DNA from: Mya arenaria
Taxonomy: Eukaryota; Mollusca; Bivalvia; Myida; Myidae
Length of the DNA: 64,000 bases
Assembly: GCF_026914265.1 (NCBI RefSeq)
Contig: NC_069135.1
Coordinates: 32,780,756-32,844,755, forward strand
Reading direction: 5' to 3'
The position numbers and the translations under genes are program-made. Shown here piece after piece: positions 11,218-21,326 of this stretch; positions within the stretch are counted from its first letter, which is position 1; every line of letters starts with the position of its first letter. The notes beneath the pieces are model-generated. The model had not been told where the DNA came from. It saw nothing but the letters and a program-made list of their open reading frames with translations, and did not search any database.

Positions 11218-12517
11218 CACGGCCACTAAACGCCAGCTCCACCATTTAACGGGGGTGCAAAGAGAAGGAGCTGTCAACATTTCCGTGGTGCAGCTGTGCC
11301 CTGTGTTTACTTCAACATATTTTATTTGATAATTGTATTAAACAGATATATTTCAAAAATATATTTTGCTGCAGATTGGCTATGATTTCATTTCAGTATT
11401 TTTTCTCCCGAATTGGACTGGTGCATATTTTGAGATCTGCTGGCATTTCAAGTATACTTCGTTGCTTACATGCACCGTAAGAAAATTCTGGTGCATGCAA
11501 ATATAACTGCTATGTTTAGTACTTATACCAGAACACAACAAAACTAATTAGCACTTCTTAAAACGGAAATATGCAAATTATAATAAAGGTGGTGGCACTG
11601 TTGCTCTTGTGATGGCATTGTCGAGTAGTGGTGGCGCTGTCGAGTCTGTCTTGCGCCCGAAGTTACATAAAGATTTTTACTTGTAACACGTATCTTTTTG
11701 CAAGATTAGTGTTCATAGGAGCTGCATGCCTTAGTTAAAGCCATGCACCGAAAAATACCCCTAGCATTTGTGGCATGCCTCTAAATTCATTAAAATATAT
11801 TTATTTTCTTTATATTGTCAGGATTTCTTCAATGCACTCTTTTCAGGGTTGGATCCAGAATTTTACATGGGGGGGGTGTAACTCAGGGTGTACCCCTTTG
11901 ACCTGCGCCGCTTCATCAGAAATGAAATTTATAGGGTTTAAAGTGTTGGCAGGGGGGGTTGGGGTCCTCCCACAGGGGATTTTTGACAATTTTTAGAAAT
12001 GGTGCATTTTGTGCGTATTATATTACTTTTCTTCTATATTGAAATAAGAAGGATTACAGCTCCTATGAACAGTATTCTCACAAATAAAGATATGTGTTGT
12101 TTCAAGTCAAAACCTTTATGTTATTTCCGGTGAAAAAAGTACTCGACAGCGCCACCAGTACTTGACAGCACCATCACTAGAGCAACAGCGCCACCACTTT
12201 TATTATTATCTGGATATTTAAAAAAAAATATATATTTGCATGCGCCAGAATGTCCTTACAGTGTGTAAGCAATGAAGTATACTTGAAATGCTAGCAGATC
12301 TCAAAATATGCACAAGTCCAATTCAGTAGAAAAGCTCCTGGCACCACAGTTTGCACAATATTGAAACGGTATCGTAGCCAACCTGTATTTTAAGTGTTAA
12401 TTAAGTTACCAAATAAAATTTAAATCATACTCACATTTGTAGAAGTACCAAGGAAGTGTTGACAGCTCATTTTTTTGCACCACCGTTAAGTGGTGGAGCT
12501 GGCATTAAGTGGCCGTG
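11218..12517. mobile_element. Long foldback element of about 1.3 kb
   Basis: The left end (CACGGCCACTAAACGCCAGC) is inverted at the right end (GGCATTAAGTGGCCGTG). Inner parts also pair: CAAGTATACTTCGTTGCTTA with TAAGCAATGAAGTATACTTG, the GGTGGCGCTGTCGAGT block with CTCGACAGCGCCACC, and AGGAGCTGCATG with CAGCTCCTATGAAC. The arms are roughly 500 bases long. The loop (about 11730-12055) contains GTTGGATCCAGAATTTTACA, a phrase also found inverted near 37706 and 53040, so another repeat may have inserted there. No transposase frame was found. Confidence 0.65.
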
Positions 12518-12667
12518 CACTTACACTATTCAATAAAGTTTGAATGAACAGCAAAAAATGTGGACTGCGGTAAATACTGCTCATAAAATACAGTCTGTAA
12601 TGATTGAGGTTGGTTCTGCACATAATATTAATAAATACGATCTGAAACAAGGTTAAATATATCAATG

Positions 12668-14138
12668 TGTCCAATCATTACGAGGTGTAGTGGCAGAAGT
12701 AACGTTGGTTAGTGGTTGAATAACGCCGGTTTGTGGATGAAAACAAGACCAGAGGTAAGTAATTTAAATGTTTGTTCATGAGGATAAGTGCAAGATGACC
12801 TCCGTTTACAGTATTATTCCGTGTGTGTACAGGGCACGACACTAACTTTTTTATTTGGTGACATGCTGAATCACCCACCTAGAAAATTTGGGTGACCGGT
12901 AAAAAAATGAGGGTGTGTCTTTCAAAAATCTGACACTCCCGAAGCCTAAATCCACATTACAAAAATATCTGAAGAAGTTCAAAATTATTGTCAGTTGTGT
13001 TAAACTCCGATCTCTGGACCAAACATTGTTATCTTATTATTTTACTTTTTGTTTTCTTAGTATTTTTCAATTTAAACAATGTAATTTCTTTAGAAACAGT
13101 TTTGAACATTTTGAATAAGAGTGTCGCTTTAAGTAATGTTGTATGATGTGATGGACTTGTCATATTTTGCAGTGAGGTAAAGCTGGTTGCACAGTCTTTT
13201 TTCAAGTTCTATTTTTTAAAGCAATCTACCAACTGAATTTGTTCAATTTGACAATAAATCTGTACATTATTGCTCTGTTTAATTTAAAGATGCCATAAGA
13301 ATGAACTCCTAGTGAAATTCAGTAATTTTATATAGTGTACCATATTCACAGCTGCTGTATCTGAATTTTTGAAAATCACACTACCTAAAAGTATTCATGT
13401 TTATGTTCTTTTCATATTTTTTGGTAACTACTTAATCAAAGTTTATTTAAAAAAAAAACCACATAATATATTCAATATCTCCCTATATCAAAAAGAATAT
13501 AGACAGTCTGAAGTATGATTTCTGTCAAAAAATATATTTTCCAGCAGTATTGCTTGACAAGGGAGATCACTGCTTCAGAAATTATCAATACTGATGAGAA
13601 ATTATCCAGAAGTCTGTAAACAGTGTCCAGGTAAACATTAACCCCACAATTTTTTTAATCATCAAGCCCTATATTTTCATCACCAATCAGGCTATCTCAA
13701 AGGAGTTTTTCGGATCCTGGATCGTTTTTCATCGCCTCGGGGGATTGGGCTATCTTTATTTCGCACACTGTAGCAAACAGTATTAAAATACACTACACAT
13801 AAGAGATTTCATACAGACAAAAATTATCTTGCCATTTTATGTTCTTTTTTTTCTAACTTTTAAAGTTTTAAAGTTAGTGGATCATACTTTCCATATAAAA
13901 GCTCTTGTTTTTTTCCCTGAATAATTGGAGAACCAGTGACATTGTGAAGGAAACTGAATACATACATGGAATAATTACAGGAGGTCATCTTGAACTTATC
14001 CTCGTGAACAAACATTTCAGTTTCTCGAATACTTGAATAATGAATTTCTTACCTCCCATCTTGTTTTCCACCACAAACCGGCGTTATTCAACCACTAACC
14101 AACATTACTTCCACCACTACACCTTAAACAATTGGACA
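12668..14138. mobile_element. Inverted-repeat element of about 1.47 kb
   Basis: About 130 bases at the left (TGTCCAAT, GGTGTAGTGG, GGTTGAATAACGCCGG, CATGAGGATAAGTGCAAGAT) are found inverted at the right (CCGGCGTTATTCAACC, CCACTACACC, ATTGGACA). The interior is AT-rich and has no convincing ORF. Ends suggest an old non-autonomous DNA transposon; no clear target duplication was identified. Confidence 0.6.
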
Positions 14139-14140
14139 TA

Positions 14141-14268
14141 CAGTGTATATAGTCATTCTAAAATGCCGTCCAGGCTTTTTTTTTTAATGATGGTTAGCCT
14201 GGACCAGGCTAACCATCATTAAAAAAAAAGCCTGGACGACATTTTAGAATGACTAACAGTGTATATAG
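14141..14268. repeat. Near-perfect hairpin of about 100 bp with 12-bp direct flanks
   Basis: 14151-14254 is an almost perfect inverted repeat centred near 14209 (TGGTTAGCCTGG facing CCAGGCTAACCA), with a T-run and an A-run at matching places in the arms. It is flanked by CAGTGTATATAG at 14141-14152 and 14257-14268, overlapping the left arm by two bases. Such high arm identity points to recent origin, either as a tiny foldback insertion with target duplication or by templated repair synthesis. Confidence 0.75.
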
Positions 14269-14490
14269 ACAATAACTGGTAGAACACTGAGATATCTGGT
14301 ATTTTCAGGTTTACAAGTTGAAAGCTTGATTTTGTCTTTGTGAATATCAATTTCTATGGTCCTTAAAACATGAAACATTTATATTTCTCATCATGTGCAG
14401 TACCTTTCAAAATGCTACAGGTACACCTGATGTCATCATTATTCAAAAATAGGATAATACAAAAATGTATATTTAATAATTTAGCACTTT

Positions 14491-15169
14491 TTACATAAGA
14501 TTTGGCTGAGGTAGGTTTTGTGTGCTATAAATAACTAGGAGGTAGCTGAAACGAGGTAGTCCTCCGTTTTCCAGTGAAATGAACTGGTAGCACAACGGTA
14601 GATCTGGCTCTTCCAGCGAGGTAGCAGGCGCGCATACTTGCAGATGTTCAATGGCTGTGATATCTTGATTTTGCAGTTGATCCTGATCGGGCTCTGAGTC
14701 ATCTGCAGGTTGATATGTCTCCTGGCATATCGGTGAGTTTTCAGGCGGTGGGGTGTCTGTGAGGAGGTTAGTCGGTTGCTGGTTATGTGGTTGAGCTATA
14801 GGTGTTCTTCGGCCATTCTGATTCCTTCTTGGTCCCATGTCCAGGTACTGATTGGCAATTGGGGGGGAAGAAAGATACCTCTGTTGAATGCCTCTATGAT
14901 TTTGCTCAGGAGGCTGGCTAAGAGGCAACTGTTTTGGAGAATTTATGTCGCTTTTTTGGCCATTTGTAGTATTAGATTTTGTATGTTTTTCTGACGCAGC
15001 AGTAGAACTTTGTGCCGATGCCTCATCTGATAAAACTCTTGGGTCATCAAGATGATTTATTTCCCCTGATGTTGTTTCAGTCGATGTGCTTGAGGCTTGA
15101 GCTTGTGTGGACTGGCTTGCCCTCGAATTATTTCTGTCAGAATCTGTCACCTGTTTATTATGGGACATG
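14491..15169 (-). CDS. Unidentified Ser/Gln/Pro/Thr-rich ORF, 225 residues
   Basis: The frame opens at an ATG at 15169 (MSHNKQVTDSDRNNSRAS) and runs uninterrupted to a stop at 14491. It is rich in S, Q, T, N and P, with stretches such as STQAQASSTSTETTSG and PLSQPPEQNHRGIQQ, then an acidic DDSEPDQDQLQNQD. The C-terminus (YQFISLENGGLPRF) is more hydrophobic. No domain, signal peptide or membrane segment is apparent, and I do not recognise a family. An intact frame of this length in AT-rich DNA is notable. It may be a single-exon gene, one exon of a larger gene, or part of a mobile element. Confidence 0.4.
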
Positions 15170-15646
15170 TTGAGGCTTGTCAAAGTGCAATCGAAAACTG
15201 GGATTTAGTTGTGTAATGTAGGAATGTCACAAGATGAGGTAGACTGGTGTGGGGACCACTGCACTGCCAACTAAAGTCTGAAGTAAGAAAAAAAGGTTTG
15301 CTATAATAAATGTACCTACAAACTTGATTTGTGAAGGGAGTTGAGAATAAAAATGTTTTATGTGAGGGGAATTTCTGGAAGAACAGTTTTAGTTTTATCA
15401 TAATTGTTCCTGATGCTTTTATGTTTATTTTGAAATGAAATGTATTTATTCATTTGTTTCAATTGATTCCAAGTCTGATAACTTACCCACCTCGTAATTG
15501 TGTAAGAGTGTTCTGCTAGCACAGTGTGTATGCTCCATGTACAGTTGAACACAAACTGAAAAAGAATGTAATAAATAGAATGCATACTGTAAAATATGTC
15601 ATATGGAGGGCTTATTGCAAGAATGTTGAAACACCTTCTACTGTGG
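15170..15646. other. AT-rich spacer
   Basis: Nothing is recognised between the Ser/Gln-rich ORF and the foldback element at 15647. It would hold the upstream region of that ORF. Confidence 0.3.
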
Positions 15647-16066
15647 GTGTATACCACGTGATATTAATTGCATTATAAATGCTAGGTTGGAAGGCAATAT
15701 TTTGCTTCACATGAAGACTTTAAACAAAGTTTACTTCATTATTTATTCACCATTATAAATGAGACATAATGCAGTCCATGCCGCTTACAGAGCCCCACCT
15801 TCGGTCTTTTACTAGAGTTTGATTGAGAATTTAGTTTCTTAAAACACTTTGACAAACCTTTTCACAATATGGCCATCTGACGGAGCACTGTCAAAACATT
15901 ATTTCAGAAACGGGTTTGTCAAAGTGTTCGATGAAACTAATCACCTTATCAAACTTCGGCAATAAAATGAAAGGGGGGCTCTTTTAGCGGCATAGTCTTT
16001 ATTTTAAGCAGAATGTTGCCTTCCGATGTAACAAAAATATGACATAATTTATCACATGGTATACAC
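15647..16066. mobile_element. Foldback miniature element with GTGTATACCACGTG ends, copy 1
   Basis: Left GTGTATACCACGTGATA and GGTTGGAAGGCAATATTTTG are inverted at the right end (AATGTTGCCTTCCGATGT, ATCACATGGTATACAC). Internal halves also pair (CACTTTGACAAACC with GGTTTGTCAAAGTG). A second copy is at 58388-58860, in intron 7 of the LEM-domain gene. No ORF is present. Confidence 0.75.
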
Positions 16067-16111
16067 ACCCTTTTCTATCTCTGTATAGAGTAACACCTGT
16101 CTTGCAGTAAT

Positions 16112-16871
16112 GCTATGTTTACACTATGTTCCCGGTGGCCACAGCAGCCCTGTTTCAGACCACTGTGGAGAAAACGGGATAAACATGAGACAACGCGGGG
16201 GAACGAGATATGCAAATGTGACAGAACGTTATTGCTGTGCATGCCGGGCCAGAATTTTAAACTGTCAAAAAATTCGCCACAGCAGCCACGGTGTGGATGA
16301 TACACGTAGTAGGTCGTAGTAAAACAGGGTATACGTAATGACACGTGACAGTACGTTATAGGACGTTACACAACTTATAAATCGTCCGTAGGGGGGCGGG
16401 AATCATATGTAATCCCCGGCAACTAAAGTTCCTTTCCAGTTTTGTCACGTTGTGCTTTGTTTTGTCACGGTTTTCACGGCAAGCTAGATTTTATTTATAC
16501 TGTGGACACAAACGTAATACAAAGTTCTACGGTGTTCACGTTCGATGCATAGGAAGCCTTGACAAAACGTGGAAAAGGCATCAGACCTGAATGAAGACGT
16601 GAACAACGTGAGGGATCCCATCAGAACGTAACGGACCGGGACACAACGTACATGCATCCCTGGTAGACCGCGCCCGGACCTTAGTGCGCCTTGGACGAAC
16701 CACTTTTTCGCCCCTACGGCTTGTCACGGTTACCTTGATAAAACGTGAGGAAACTTAGCACAACCTAACAAAACTTGTTTATGGAGACAAACATGGCCAA
16801 AATCACACGGCGCAATACGTTTCGGGCAAACGGGGCTGCCGTGGCCACCGGGAACATTGTGTAAACGTAGC
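16112..16871. mobile_element. Miniature transposon with ACGT-motif interior
   Basis: Terminal inverted repeats of about 38 bases (GCTATGTTTACACTATGTTC and GGAACATTGTGTAAACGTAG) bound about 760 bp of comparatively GC-rich DNA. The interior holds more than a dozen ACGT cores in varied contexts such as AAAACGTG, GTCACGTTG and GGACGTTA. No ORF of note is present, so it is non-autonomous. The family is not resolved; a target duplication is not clear. Confidence 0.65.
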
Positions 16872-16977
16872 ATAAGCAATATGTGATATTTGTTTAATTC
16901 TCATAATCTTCATTGATTTAACTCCATTCAGGGAACTGACATTTGCAGTTCAAAAGGTGCATACACAAAATAAAACT

Positions 16978-17717
16978 TATGCCCCCATCACACTAGGCCA
17001 CGTCCTCAAAAATCTGGCAGGACAGAGTCAGAACTTGGTCATCGTAGAAGGAACGCAGAAGACACTGATAAGGACATCGTATGGACTTTATGGATGTGAA
17101 GGACGTGAGCGGACTTTGAACATGTTAAAAAAAAACAATGTAGTGAGGACTTGGTCGAACCAGGACGTAGAAAGAACTTATTAAGGATGTATTAACGATA
17201 GCATGGACTTAATGATGACTTAAAACCTAGTAGGAACTTGATTGACGTAGTGCAAGTCTGGTACTTCTTGCTATGTCAATGGAGTTCTCACCACAATCTC
17301 TCGACACTTTTACTACGACTATGGTACTTTAATGCCACGTTATAGAAGACCTAATTTGGTTTGTTAATATGTTCTTTCGGTGCTTAACACGACTAAGACA
17401 CGTTTGTATCAGGTTCTTACCACGTCCCGTCAGGTTCTGAACAGTGTTCATGTATAAATACGGGATTCAACTCCCCTATAACTTCATTTTATACCAACAC
17501 AAAATATGAATGAGAAATAGGACGGTTATAAATAGAACATGGTAATTCCATCTCGATCACATTTACAAATAAATTCAAGTCATGAAGACGTGATAAGCAC
17601 TTGGTAAGCGTGTGGTGCATTTAAGAACTTGACTGCAACCTCGCAACCTTCGTCAAAATTGCCAGGACATAGTGTGGTCTTCATGGTCTTCATCTACTCA
17701 GTGTGATAGGGGTATAA
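16978..17717. mobile_element. Second miniature transposon with GGACGT-type interior
   Basis: The ends TTATGCCCCCATCACACT and AGTGTGATAGGGGTATAA form an 18-base inverted repeat with two mismatches. The interior repeats AGGAC, GGACGT and GAACTTG phrases in the left half and CCACGT or CAGGTTCT phrases in the right half, as if the halves were loosely complementary. It lies only about 100 bases from the element at 16112-16871. Confidence 0.6.
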
Positions 17718-18015
17718 AATAAAATTAGCATCCTTCAGGAAGATTACTTATGATATTAGGAACTGATAGTATAATATCTAGAATCATGTCATAAATGTCA
17801 AGTTATATACATGTAAATTGTTCATGTTTACATTTAGAGGTAAAAATTGTGACCAAATGATAAAAAAATACTAATAGCAATGTTAAAGGGATTTTGTTAT
17901 TAACATAGCAAAAAACATTGTTTGACCTGAGTGTTCATTCAAACTAAAATGCAGTGAACATTTAAAGATTACAATGTATACAAATATTTTCCAAATACCA
18001 TCAAATTGCCATTGC

Positions 18016-18230
18016 GGGTGAGAGTGGTCAAGTGGTTTAGGTGTACGCCACTCACTAAGGAGGTTGTGGGTTCGAACCCCACCAGGGTTACTTTCTCATG
18101 GCCTCTCAAAATGGACACAGTACAGATTTCTGTTCAGGAAGCAGACCCCAGAATGATCTTATAAGCTATCAGCTTTTGTCACAATCGAGCTAAAATAAAT
18201 TAGTATAAAACAAATTTCCATCTATATAAA
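18016..18230 (+). mobile_element. tRNA-derived SINE
   Basis: The head has an A-box-like GGTCAAGTGGTTTAGGTG and a perfect B box (GGTTCGAACCC near 18069). The body (GGACACAGTACAG, CAGGAAGCAGACCC) and the tail (AATCGAGCTAAAATAAATTA) resemble tRNA-headed SINEs common in molluscs. Transcription would be by RNA polymerase III if active. Confidence 0.6.
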
Positions 18231-20103
18231 ATAGTAAGAGTTTGCATAGTAGTATATTATAAATGTCAAACACTAATAATTTATAAAAAAAGAATTGTTT
18301 TCACTTGCTTTTCCAAAATAGTGAAAGAATATCAATAAATTAAATCCCATGCTTGATTGTGCCAACAAGGGTCTTTTAAAAAAATCATTATTTTGGGATT
18401 TGAGTTCAGACCCTTCAAATTTTGAGTAGATTGCATTAAGTGCACATTTGAAGATAGTTTGTCAATAACACGGAGTTGAAGCTCTTCTGTAATCATGTTA
18501 TTTAACCCTGATAATTTGTTTATTACGCAGTTTCATGCTATTTGTGATTACCGGTACATTTTAATATAATAAAAATTTCTTAAACTCAAAACTAAGTTTA
18601 CATAATGCTTGGTCTCTGCTGTTAGAAATACATACCGGTTTATTCCACAATTCATAGTTTATGGATACTTAACTCACTGCTCTTTAAATATCTAACCATA
18701 ACACAAGACCCCGGAAGTATATGGTTTTGCGCGCACATGCGAATTATACAATACAATTCGTCGTTTATCTGTCTTTGAAGGCTGTTCAATAAAAAAAAAT
18801 TAACATTAACATTTTATTTAGTGAAATTTAAACAAAATATTTATATCAGAGATTGTGCTCTTCATGTGTAAGATTTCATTGTGGTATAACAACAACAGTG
18901 TTATTTTCATAAACACCAGGGAAAGCTAGGTTTTCGCACCCAAATGACACCAAACAATATAACAATTATGCTGTTAATGATTCCAAATCAACTTTTAAAT
19001 CTAAAGTAATCTTAAGATTTGTTCTTATTTTTTCAATGAAAATAACTACATTTAATTGAAACTAAGACAAAGTTATCATATAAAAAAACTTATATTCGTT
19101 TTATTTGTTGTTTAAGCATAACCGTTGCAACTTGATATCATTTGATAAGCTATGAATTTATACACTGCTGTGCATGATGCAAGGCTTTTGCCTAGGTATT
19201 CCTGTAGCTGCTAGTTCACTTTATATCATGTAAATAAACTGTACATATTTACACCTCAACTTCCATTCCTTAAATGAACTGCCTTTTGGCAATTGCGTTC
19301 ATCATTTAATGAACGCAACATCTTCGAATATGTTCGGATCGCAATTGATCGCATAACAATATACATGAAAACTATTGATCTTGTTATTGTTTGTATAATG
19401 TCAGCAGGTTCCGTAAATTATAAATCAACATTTTAGAAAGTGTTAATATATTATATTTTAAATGTATTGTTGCCATAAGTGTTTTAATTTTACGTTTAAA
19501 AGTGATTTCAGGTGGTTGATCTTTTCCCGCGTTATTGTGATGTCATTTGAAAAAATGTTTCCGGTTACAGTCGGATCGTTCTATTTACAGAATTGGTAAG
19601 AAAGGATTAATAAATGGTTTTCTTAAATAAAATGAAGTATTTTTTTAACAATTCTTGAATGAAATAAGGAACCATTGGTGTAGATATAAGTAATGAATTG
19701 CGGGGTTGATGTCATTATAGAGGGTATGAATGCAATTAGGCTGGTCAAAGTACGCGTGGAGCCCAATTGCGTTCATACCCCGATAATGACATCAACCCCG
19801 CAATTCATTCCTTAAATAAATGCACATCGACTGGTTCTTATTGAACCCACAAACTAATATATATATAACACTATTTACAAAATAATTCAGTTTATAAAAA
19901 TATACTGTGTTGAGTGTCGAAATGGCAGTATTTTTTAACTTTCAATTGATATGTATCACGTTATCGATACAGTACGACTTGAAATTGTTTAAACAATCAA
20001 ATAATTCTATATTTAGCTAAGTATTAGTTAGGAATAATATTTGAATATTAAAGATATTTTTATAAACAATTTCTACAATTATTACATGTACACTAATGAT
20101 TGT
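18231..20103. other. AT-rich stretch with one sizeable inverted repeat
   Basis: No gene is seen. 19665-19842 is an inverted repeat whose inner arms (GAATTGCGGGGTTGATGTCA and TGACATCAACCCCGCAATTC) are nearly perfect around a loop of about 27 bases; the outer arms are weaker. It is probably a foldback element. The phrase AATTGCGTTCAT also occurs near 19292, hinting at a related fragment. Confidence 0.5.
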
Positions 20104-20280
20104 AAGAAGGGTGAAAGTCAAGGTCACTGTTAGTAAAAATAGAAAAAAAAACAACAGTTAATACTGAATTTAACAACGAACACTGAAGTTCTAATCTGTC
20201 AATCATTGAAAACCTGGTTTGACAGGCACATATTACATCTTTCTTGTATCATTTCTAGGACAAATCGGCGTACTTCAGCT
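20104..20280 (+). mobile_element. Helentron-like element, right-end fragment
   Basis: AGGTCACTGTTAGTAAAAAT, a run of CTGAATTTAACAACGAA and GAAAACCTGGTTTGACAGGC match the final part of the element at 9250-10303. The terminal hairpin is decayed. Confidence 0.4.
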
Positions 20281-20638
20281 GTTGTTGTCACTAATGTCAC
20301 AAGATGTAAAAGGAAATATACCTGAAACAGCACTTTGGGTTGCATAGTTTTTATTAGGATTTATATCTACCACAGTGCCCAGACCAGTTGCTTAATTACC
20401 TTTTAATCCTAAACCGAGATTCTTGAGTTGAAAAGGATGAATGAATCTTTATTGTGATCATTACAGTATTATATAAATTAGATAAAGTAAGTTAGATAAA
20501 GAAATAAAGGTTTCTTTTCAGTCCAATTGCGTAATGAGTTTCATGAATGTCATAGTGAATTCACCATCACTAGCTGTAACCATTATATGTATGGGTAAAG
20601 AAATGGAGGTGCATATATAGTTTATAGTAGCTTATTAA

Positions 20639-20990
20639 AGTTGCACTCTCACAGATTTACCGTTTTGACAACTTTTTTATTTTTTGTCTTGGAATGAGCC
20701 AATTTTTGTGTAAATATCAGCAAACCAGTGACAAAAGACTGCTGACAAAAAATCAGATTGCAGATTTTCATATTTCCGTTCAAGAATTAATGTTTTATGG
20801 CTTAAAGCGTTACTAAGAAAAATGCATAAAACGATATGCATCCTTTTTTAACTTAAATATGAAAATCTGAGATCTGGTTTTTCACAGAAGTCTTATCTCA
20901 CTGGTTTCCATGCATTTCGCATAAATTGGCCAGTTCCAAGACAAAAAATAAAAAAGTTTTCAAAGCGTTCATTCTGTGAGAGTGCATCTT
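20639..20990. mobile_element. TTAA foldback miniature element, solo copy
   Basis: Flanked by TTAA at 20635-20638 and 20991-20994. The left AGTTGCACTCTCACAGATTT is inverted at the right, and the body is palindromic throughout (TTGTCTTGGAATGAGCC with GGCCAGTTCCAAGACAA). The same family forms part of the satellite at 698-7049. Confidence 0.8.
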
Positions 20991-21326
20991 TTAATAACCC
21001 TCTGGTGGGTTAACTGGGTAGTAACCAGTATTGTTGTCTTGTTTGAGAGAACAACAAAAGATGTGTCTTTGGTTGAGTACGGGCCCACAACCTCTTGGGT
21101 GAGCGGTACAGGCCTATGCTGCAACACCACTTACACCCTCTGAAATCTATATTAAATCTTTGTACGTATCCAACATGTCGTGATCATACCAGTTATGTTC
21201 TGGTGTTTCAGTCCTATTTCAGGATCCAGAAGAATTCATTTTAATAGCTGGGTTTTTTGTTTAAAATAATAATGTGATAAAAGTTTTTAACAATGTATAT
21301 AGGTGTAAAAAATCTTATCTTTTCAG

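Noticed and set aside
18016-18095. Functional tRNA gene
   Set aside because: A and B boxes are good but the cloverleaf is poor and a SINE-type body follows.
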